Below, piece after piece: positions 59,071-64,000 of a stretch of DNA of 64,000 bases. A program made the position numbers and the translations under genes. The notes below the pieces were generated by a model that made no database searches, was not told the origin of the DNA, and saw only the letters and a program-made list of their open reading frames with translations. How positions within the stretch are numbered: position 1 is the stretch's first letter; each line of letters opens with the position of its first letter. This DNA is from an uncultured Winogradskyella sp. Lineage in GTDB: Bacteria > Bacteroidota > Bacteroidia > Flavobacteriales > Flavobacteriaceae. The stretch covers positions 62,001-126,000 of the forward strand of contig NZ_CANMCZ010000002.1 of NCBI RefSeq assembly GCF_947496485.1, written 5' to 3'.

Positions 59071-60858
59071 ATGTTCAAAAAAATCACACTATTCTTCCTT
59101 TTATTGTCTTTTACATTTTATGGACAAAATGAAACTCAAGACGTTAATAGTTTTACTAAAGAATTAGATCAAAAGATTCCAAAATTATTGGAAGAATTTA
59201 TGGTTCCTGGAACTGCAATAGCTATTATCGAAAATGGCGAATTGGTATTACAAAAAGCTTATGGATACGCAAATCTTTCAAAAGGTGAGAAAGTAACAAC
59301 GCAAACAGGATTTAATATTGGTTCTATCTCTAAAACTGTTGCTGCTTGGGGAATTATGAAACTCGTTGAAGAAGGTAAAATTGACTTAGATGCACCAGCA
59401 GAAAATTATTTAACACGTTGGAAATTACCAGAATCGGACTTTGATTCTAAAAAAGTGACCGTAAGACGATTACTAAGTCATACAGCTGGATTGTCGCTTC
59501 ATGGATATCCTGGATGGACACCTAAAGATCGTTTATCTACAATCGAAGAGTCATTAAATGGTCGCAACAATGGACCTGGTAGAGTAGAAATGATTATGGT
59601 GCCAGGAACAAAATGGAAATATTCTGGAGGAGGATATACAATCTTGCAATTGATAATAGAGGAAGTGACAGGGCAAAAATTTGAAGACTATATACAAACT
59701 GAAGTTTTAAACCCTTTAGGAATGAAGAGCAGCAGTTATGATATTGACGAAACTATACTCAAAAATTCATCTTTAGAGCATGACAATTTTGGTGAACAAA
59801 TAGATTTTGAATTGTTTACAGCACAAGCAGCAGCAGGATTACATACAACAATTGAAGATTTTACACAATTTGCCTATGCGAGTCTTTTTGCTCATAAGGA
59901 TAACAAAAAATATAACAAGGTTTTAAAAGGAATTACTGTTGAAGAAATGATGAAACCAGCAGCAGCTTCAAATGATAGTTACGGTTTAGGTTATCAAGTA
60001 CAAAATATTCCTAATACTTCCTACATTCTAAAAGGTCATGGTGGAGCTAATACAGGTTGGCATGCATTTTTTAGAGTAAACCCTGATACAAATGATGGTT
60101 TTATAATGATTACTAATGGAGGGTCTGGTCATAATATATACACACAAATTTTTTGCGATTGGATTCAATGGAAAACAGGAGAATCAATGGGAAGCAGATG
60201 CGAAGTCAAACCATCTATTGCAGGAAAGCTTAAAGCATTTATTGACTCAGAAGGAACAACTAATTTAGCTTCAACTTATGAGGCTTTAAAAATTAATAAT
60301 TCAGAAAATTATAATTTCTCTGAAGGTATAATAAATGATTTTGGTTACTATTACATGAGAAGAAAAGAGATAGGTAAAGCTGAGGCTGTTTTTAAGTTAA
60401 ATGTTGATCAATTCCCAGAGTCGTCTAATGTATATGATAGTTATGCTGAAGCGTTATTAGAAAATGGAAATAAAGAAAAAGCCATTGTAAATTATAAAAA
60501 GTCTGTTGAACTTAATCCTGCAAACACAAACGCTGTTAATATTTTAAAATCCTTAGATGTAGATGTAAATACTTTGCCAAAAGCATTTGAAATGGATACA
60601 ACAAAATTAGATGATTACATAGGTGAATATCAATTATCAGCTGATTTTATTGTTAACATTTCACGAGAAGATAATAAATTAATTGCTAAGCCAAAAGGTC
60701 AAAGTGCTCTTGTGATTATTCCAATGTCTGAAGATAAGTTCTTTGTAGAAGAGGTTAAGGCAGAAGTCACTTTTAATAGAAATGAGAATGGTGAAGTAGA
60801 AAGCATGACTTTGCATCAAAATGGTCGAGATACATTTGGTATTAAGTTGAAGGAATAG
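59071..60858 (+). CDS. Secreted class-C beta-lactamase-type serine hydrolase with TPR
   Basis: 595 residues, signal peptide to FYGQN (about 18). Residues 30-370 are a penicillin-binding-like hydrolase: S85-I-S-K88 (SxxK nucleophile), Y184-S-G186 in place of Y-x-N, and KGHGGANTG as third motif. The C-terminal part has a TPR-like helical repeat (about 420-490, YDSYAEALLENGNKEKAIVNY) and a final beta domain like DUF3471. Probably a periplasmic esterase or peptidase rather than an antibiotic resistance enzyme. Confidence 0.85.
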   Translation: MFKKITLFFLLLSFTFYGQNETQDVNSFTKELDQKIPKLLEEFMVPGTAIAIIENGELVLQKAYGYANLSKGEKVTTQTGFNIGSISKTVAAWGIMKLVEEGKIDLDAPAENYLTRWKLPESDFDSKKVTVRRLLSHTAGLSLHGYPGWTPKDRLSTIEESLNGRNNGPGRVEMIMVPGTKWKYSGGGYTILQLIIEEVTGQKFEDYIQTEVLNPLGMKSSSYDIDETILKNSSLEHDNFGEQIDFELFTAQAAAGLHTTIEDFTQFAYASLFAHKDNKKYNKVLKGITVEEMMKPAAASNDSYGLGYQVQNIPNTSYILKGHGGANTGWHAFFRVNPDTNDGFIMITNGGSGHNIYTQIFCDWIQWKTGESMGSRCEVKPSIAGKLKAFIDSEGTTNLASTYEALKINNSENYNFSEGIINDFGYYYMRRKEIGKAEAVFKLNVDQFPESSNVYDSYAEALLENGNKEKAIVNYKKSVELNPANTNAVNILKSLDVDVNTLPKAFEMDTTKLDDYIGEYQLSADFIVNISREDNKLIAKPKGQSALVIIPMSEDKFFVEEVKAEVTFNRNENGEVESMTLHQNGRDTFGIKLKE

Positions 60859-60959
60859 AATAATAAAAAATGGATGCGACTATATAAAACAATTTCAACG
60901 AAAAAGTAATGTTATTATAGAATTATCTAAATTCGATTTCTTTAAAAATAATTTATCAA

Positions 60960-61550
60960 TTACAGTTCCTGTATCAAATCATTGATTCGCATTCGATTAC
61001 TATAATCATCTTCATTAATATCTCTTACAAAACAAAATGCACTAATTTCGTCTTTTTTCACTTTCTCTGTAAGCTCTTCAACAGTGAAAGGTCCAAATTC
61101 CTCTGATTCAGAAATATAGTAAAATTGATGACCGTATATGAGGTTACTCGCTTTTTGCTTGTACTTATATTTTATATAATTCTGAACATCCTCCATTGAA
61201 TTCAGTTCGTCAGCATAGTTGCTCGTATTAATAAAAAGTGCAAATTCATCTTTAGTTTGATCGTTAAGCACCAACATATCCTCGTCCTTAAGATAAGCCT
61301 TTACTGTTGCTCTTCCATCTTCAGTTTCTATAGTAAAAATATTTTGAAAATGAATATTCCATGACGTTTCAATAACATTGTCCTTTCTGTAAATTTCAAG
61401 AACGTTATCTTTCTTAAAGACATAAGTAGATTTTTTTTCAGCAATACCGTTTACCAATACCCAATGCTGATTTATAAAATTAGAATCGTGATGAATGGAA
61501 TAATCAAAAGGTTTTAAATTCGGAATAGTGTCGTGTAGGTCCTGTATCAT
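60960..61550 (-). CDS. GYF_2-domain hypothetical protein
   Basis: 196 residues, no signal peptide, so cytoplasmic. The first 120 residues are beta-rich and not recognised. Residues about 140-190 fit the GYF_2/DUF4339 pattern (YYISESEEFGPFTVEELTEKV, then DINEDDYSNRMRI), a peptide-binding module. Lies downstream of the LytTR regulator on the same strand, with 64 bp between them. Role unknown. Confidence 0.6.
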   Translation of the reverse strand: MIQDLHDTIPNLKPFDYSIHHDSNFINQHWVLVNGIAEKKSTYVFKKDNVLEIYRKDNVIETSWNIHFQNIFTIETEDGRATVKAYLKDEDMLVLNDQTKDEFALFINTSNYADELNSMEDVQNYIKYKYKQKASNLIYGHQFYYISESEEFGPFTVEELTEKVKKDEISAFCFVRDINEDDYSNRMRINDLIQEL

Positions 61551-61613
61551 AATGCAATTTTATTACGTATTAGTGTAATAACAACGTTAAATTCGGGGTT
61601 ATTATTTATAAAG

Positions 61614-62324
61614 CTAATAATTTTCTAGTAGTTTCAACACTTCTTTCTTGTAACTTCGACTAAATGGCAAAGTGCGTCGGTTAAGTGTAACATGCTCACT
61701 GGTAAACGATTGAATCTTCGACAAAGCGATAATGTAAGATCTATGAATACGTATAAAATTTTGCTTAGGTAGTTTTGCTTCCATAGCACTAATTGTTTCT
61801 CTGGTAACAATAATTTCTTCTTCAAGATGAATCTTAATGTAGTCACTATAACTTTCTACATATAAGATTGATTCAAAATTTACTTTAAGCATTCTGCGAT
61901 TAGAACGTACAAATATAAAATCATTACTTTCTGTAATATGACTTGATGTTTTTTCGACTTTGGTAAAAACTTCAAAATAACGATTTACAGCTTTTAGTAA
62001 ACGCTCAAATGAAATAGGTTTCAAGACATAATCTACAGCTTGTAATTCAAAGCCTTCTACAGCATAATCTCTGTATGCTGTTGTAAAAATAACCTTGATG
62101 TTTTTATTGATAGATTTTGCAAAAGCAATACCCGAAATTTCAGGCATGTTAATATCTAAGAAGACTAAATCTATATCATTATTGGTAATTGTGTTAAATG
62201 CTTCAACGGCATTGCAGCATTGAGCTACAACATCAATTTTTTTAATTTTTGAAAGATGCATGGCAATAATTTCCCTTGCCATAGCTTCGTCATCTACAAT
62301 TACACAAGACACATTTTTAGTCAT
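61614..62324 (-). CDS. LytTR-family response regulator
   Basis: 236 residues. Receiver domain 1-120, with the acidic DDEA pocket, the phospho-acceptor Asp in LVFLDINMPEISG and the Lys in VLKPISF. LytTR DNA-binding domain about 140-236 (NDFIFVRSNRRMLKVNFESI, FIRIHRSYIIALSKI). The start codon lies 1 bp from the kinase stop codon, so they are co-transcribed and act together. Confidence 0.92.
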   Translation of the reverse strand: MTKNVSCVIVDDEAMAREIIAMHLSKIKKIDVVAQCCNAVEAFNTITNNDIDLVFLDINMPEISGIAFAKSINKNIKVIFTTAYRDYAVEGFELQAVDYVLKPISFERLLKAVNRYFEVFTKVEKTSSHITESNDFIFVRSNRRMLKVNFESILYVESYSDYIKIHLEEEIIVTRETISAMEAKLPKQNFIRIHRSYIIALSKIQSFTSEHVTLNRRTLPFSRSYKKEVLKLLENY

Positions 62325-62325
62325 T

Positions 62326-63366
62326 CTATAGGTCTAATTTTAGTTGTACGTTATAACTGTTTCTAGTTTCCGAAATTTTCAAATTGTACTGATTTTTATA
62401 TAATAATTCTAATCGCTTTTTTATGTTTTCTAAACCAATTCCATGTGGTTTGGATAGTTGCTTTTCGTGCGAATTATTAATTGTAAAGTCAATACTATCT
62501 GCAGTGCATTCAAACACAACAGTTATAGATAGTTTTCCTTCAATAATCTTACCATGTTTAAAGCTGTTTTCAATAAATGGTAAAAATAACATAGGGGCAA
62601 CAGAAAGTGCTTCGGCACAATTAGAGTCTTTAAAACTGATATTTAGGGTATCATTAAATCGTATTTCTTCTAGACTAATATAATCTTTAATATGATTGAT
62701 TTCGTCTTTTAAAGCGACCAAGGGCTTATCAACATGGTATAATAAATAATCGAGCAAATTAGATAGTTTCAGTATCATATCTGGCGTTTGTTCAGATTTT
62801 TTTAATGCAAAACCATAAATGGTGTTTAAAGTATTGAACAAAAAATGAGGATGAATCTGCATCTTTAAATATTTTAACTCTTGTTCTTTTAATTTGAGCT
62901 GTGCTTCTAATATTTTGGCTTCAAGCTCACCACTATACTTGGATTGCTTTAAATTCAGTTTTAATAATTTAAAAGCACTTACAATTATTACAACTAGATA
63001 AACACATGTAATAATAAATAAAGTATTACGAGATAATGATTCAACCTTTGTGAACATAAAGTTGGTCAAAAACGCAATCGCGAAAAAGACCGAAAACATA
63101 ATACTAAAAATGGAAATTATAATAGTGTATAAACTATATAGCCCAAATAAAAAGTAGCGTTTTGTAATGAGGTAATTAGGAATGAGTTTATAAATCGAAA
63201 CATAAGTGGTACCAATTGTTATTGGCATTAAAAACAGAGAAAAATTAAAGATATTACTATCAATAGTGTTATCTGCGCTAAAAGTGAGTGTGAAAAAGAA
63301 AAGAACCGCACACCAAAATAGTAGATGGAGTAGGACTCGTTTTATATAATATTGTTTTGATTTCAA
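62326..63366 (-). CDS. LytS-type sensor histidine kinase
   Basis: 346 residues. Four transmembrane segments (residues about 10-135) without a visible large sensor domain, then a coiled helix, then IHPHFLFNTLN, the H-box of the His_kinase (LytS/YehU) type, and a C-terminal ATPase domain (PFIENSFKHGKI, GIGLENIKKRLELLY). The start is TTG 63366. Partner of the LytTR regulator; signal unknown. Confidence 0.9.
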   Translation of the reverse strand: MKSKQYYIKRVLLHLLFWCAVLFFFTLTFSADNTIDSNIFNFSLFLMPITIGTTYVSIYKLIPNYLITKRYFLFGLYSLYTIIISIFSIMFSVFFAIAFLTNFMFTKVESLSRNTLFIITCVYLVVIIVSAFKLLKLNLKQSKYSGELEAKILEAQLKLKEQELKYLKMQIHPHFLFNTLNTIYGFALKKSEQTPDMILKLSNLLDYLLYHVDKPLVALKDEINHIKDYISLEEIRFNDTLNISFKDSNCAEALSVAPMLFLPFIENSFKHGKIIEGKLSITVVFECTADSIDFTINNSHEKQLSKPHGIGLENIKKRLELLYKNQYNLKISETRNSYNVQLKLDL

Positions 63367-63558
63367 TTTATTTCAATATTAACACAATAATAGGTCATTT
63401 TTAAATGGTATTTTTATTTAGTAGACGAATGACAGATTTAGCGCTGGTTTCAACATTGAAGTTAAATCCCGAAAGAATTTGGTAGTTGGTCGCATTCTAA
63501 TTTTTTTAATCAAACTTGAGCCTATGTTTGCTTTAAGTTTAATCAAAAAACACAATTT

Positions 63559-63948
63559 ATGTTTTCACAATTATTATTAGTTGGTCGTTTACAAGAAGGC
63601 GGACCAGGTATGTATTTTATTTTAGTAGCCTTTTTATTGTCATTAGTTTTTGTAGCAATGGCTTTTATAAAAAAGAAACAGAATCTTACAGCATCTAATA
63701 AGATGATTGGCTTAGCTGCAGAATCTAGTTTAGTAGCTCTAGTTATAGGTTGTTTAGCGTCTGTTATCGGAATTATTGAGTTATTTGACATGTTAGAAGC
63801 GATTGGTGAAGCAAGACCAGATTTAGTAGCTGCAGGTATAAAGCTATCTTTATTGACTATAACTTTTGGATTATTTGCTTTTGTAATAGCCAGAATTGGG
63901 ATTTTGGTCTATAAATGGAGTCTTAAGTCTGAAGAGAATATATCATAA
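63559..63948 (+). CDS. MotA/TolQ/ExbB-like small membrane protein
   Basis: 129 residues with three transmembrane helices (about 17-37, 58-80 and 97-119). IGLAAESSLVALVIGCLASVIGIIE and IKLSLLTITFGLFAFVIARI resemble the paired helices of ExbB/TolQ proton channels, but the protein is short and lacks the usual cytoplasmic loops. Proton-channel function is not proven. Divergent from the sensor kinase across 192 bp. Confidence 0.65.
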   Translation: MFSQLLLVGRLQEGGPGMYFILVAFLLSLVFVAMAFIKKKQNLTASNKMIGLAAESSLVALVIGCLASVIGIIELFDMLEAIGEARPDLVAAGIKLSLLTITFGLFAFVIARIGILVYKWSLKSEENIS

Positions 63949-63972
63949 AACTCATTTCAAAAAATGCTTCAG

Positions 63973-64000
63973 ATGAAAAATAGTAAAACAATTTTTACAG
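63973..64000 (+). CDS. Possible partial CDS running off the right edge
   Basis: ATG at 63973 reads MKNSKTIFT to the window end; an ATG at 63964 in the same frame also exists. It starts about 25 bp after the membrane protein gene, and its basic start could be a signal peptide, but only nine codons are visible. Confidence 0.35.

Noticed and set aside
59071..60858. An antibiotic-resistance beta-lactamase
   Set aside because: It has SxxK but YSG in place of YxN, and a long C-terminal TPR/beta extension, which fits the broad serine-hydrolase group rather than a resistance enzyme.

Overview
The window looks like chromosome from a marine member of the Flavobacteriaceae (Bacteroidota). It is AT-rich. 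Many secreted proteins are lipoproteins, and one very large exoprotein ends in a type IX secretion (T9SS) tail preceded by SprB-type repeats. Promoter-like boxes of the Bacteroidota form (TTG, about 19 bp, TAnnTTTG) are visible, and neighbours such as DUF5686, GYF-like, YtxJ, FabV and LytTR proteins fit this group. I cannot name the genus from sequence alone.

Layout. 0-9 kb: a Gfo/Idh/MocA oxidoreductase cut by the window edge, pcm, two accessory genes (a leucine-rich-repeat protein and a HEPN-like protein), an S15 peptidase, small secreted proteins, a DUF5686 outer-membrane protein and smpB. 9-18 kb: lipoproteins, an unusual SnoaL-like/histidine-phosphatase fusion, deoC-deoD, a tetR/thioesterase pair with two copies of one operator, a TraB/GumN protein and clpB. 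18-21 kb: a membrane methyltransferase between short palindromes, ytxJ, then an accessory patch with an HNH protein and an AbiV-family abortive-infection protein, each bounded by inverted repeats. 21-31 kb: an SDR and an AraC regulator, a 1028-residue T9SS exoenzyme whose core resembles PL28 ulvan lyases, an ECF sigma/anti-sigma/plug-like operon, two tandem paralogous lipoproteins and a decayed third fragment. 31-47 kb: housekeeping and metabolic genes (RluA, fumarylacetoacetase, glyA, glutaminyl cyclase, SRP RNA, transaldolase, ABC-F). 47-64 kb: katG, nhaC, a methionine gamma-lyase-like enzyme divergent from an Lrp regulator, lpd-fabV, a serine hydrolase and a LytS/LytTR two-component pair.

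Most genes are ordinary core genome. The most notable parts are: (1) the PL28-like exoenzyme embedded in three near-identical lectin-like modules; (2) a family of imperfectly palindromic boundary sequences shared by the LRR gene at 0.9 kb and the HNH/AbiV patch at 19-21 kb, suggesting single-gene cassettes with defence-type cargo; (3) a tetR autoregulatory circuit with a matching operator in front of a thioesterase; (4) an ABC-F protein predicted to have one intact and one degenerate ATP site; and (5) a pseudogene fragment with a clear short-repeat-mediated deletion. No tRNA, rRNA, CRISPR array, transposase or phage structural gene was seen.
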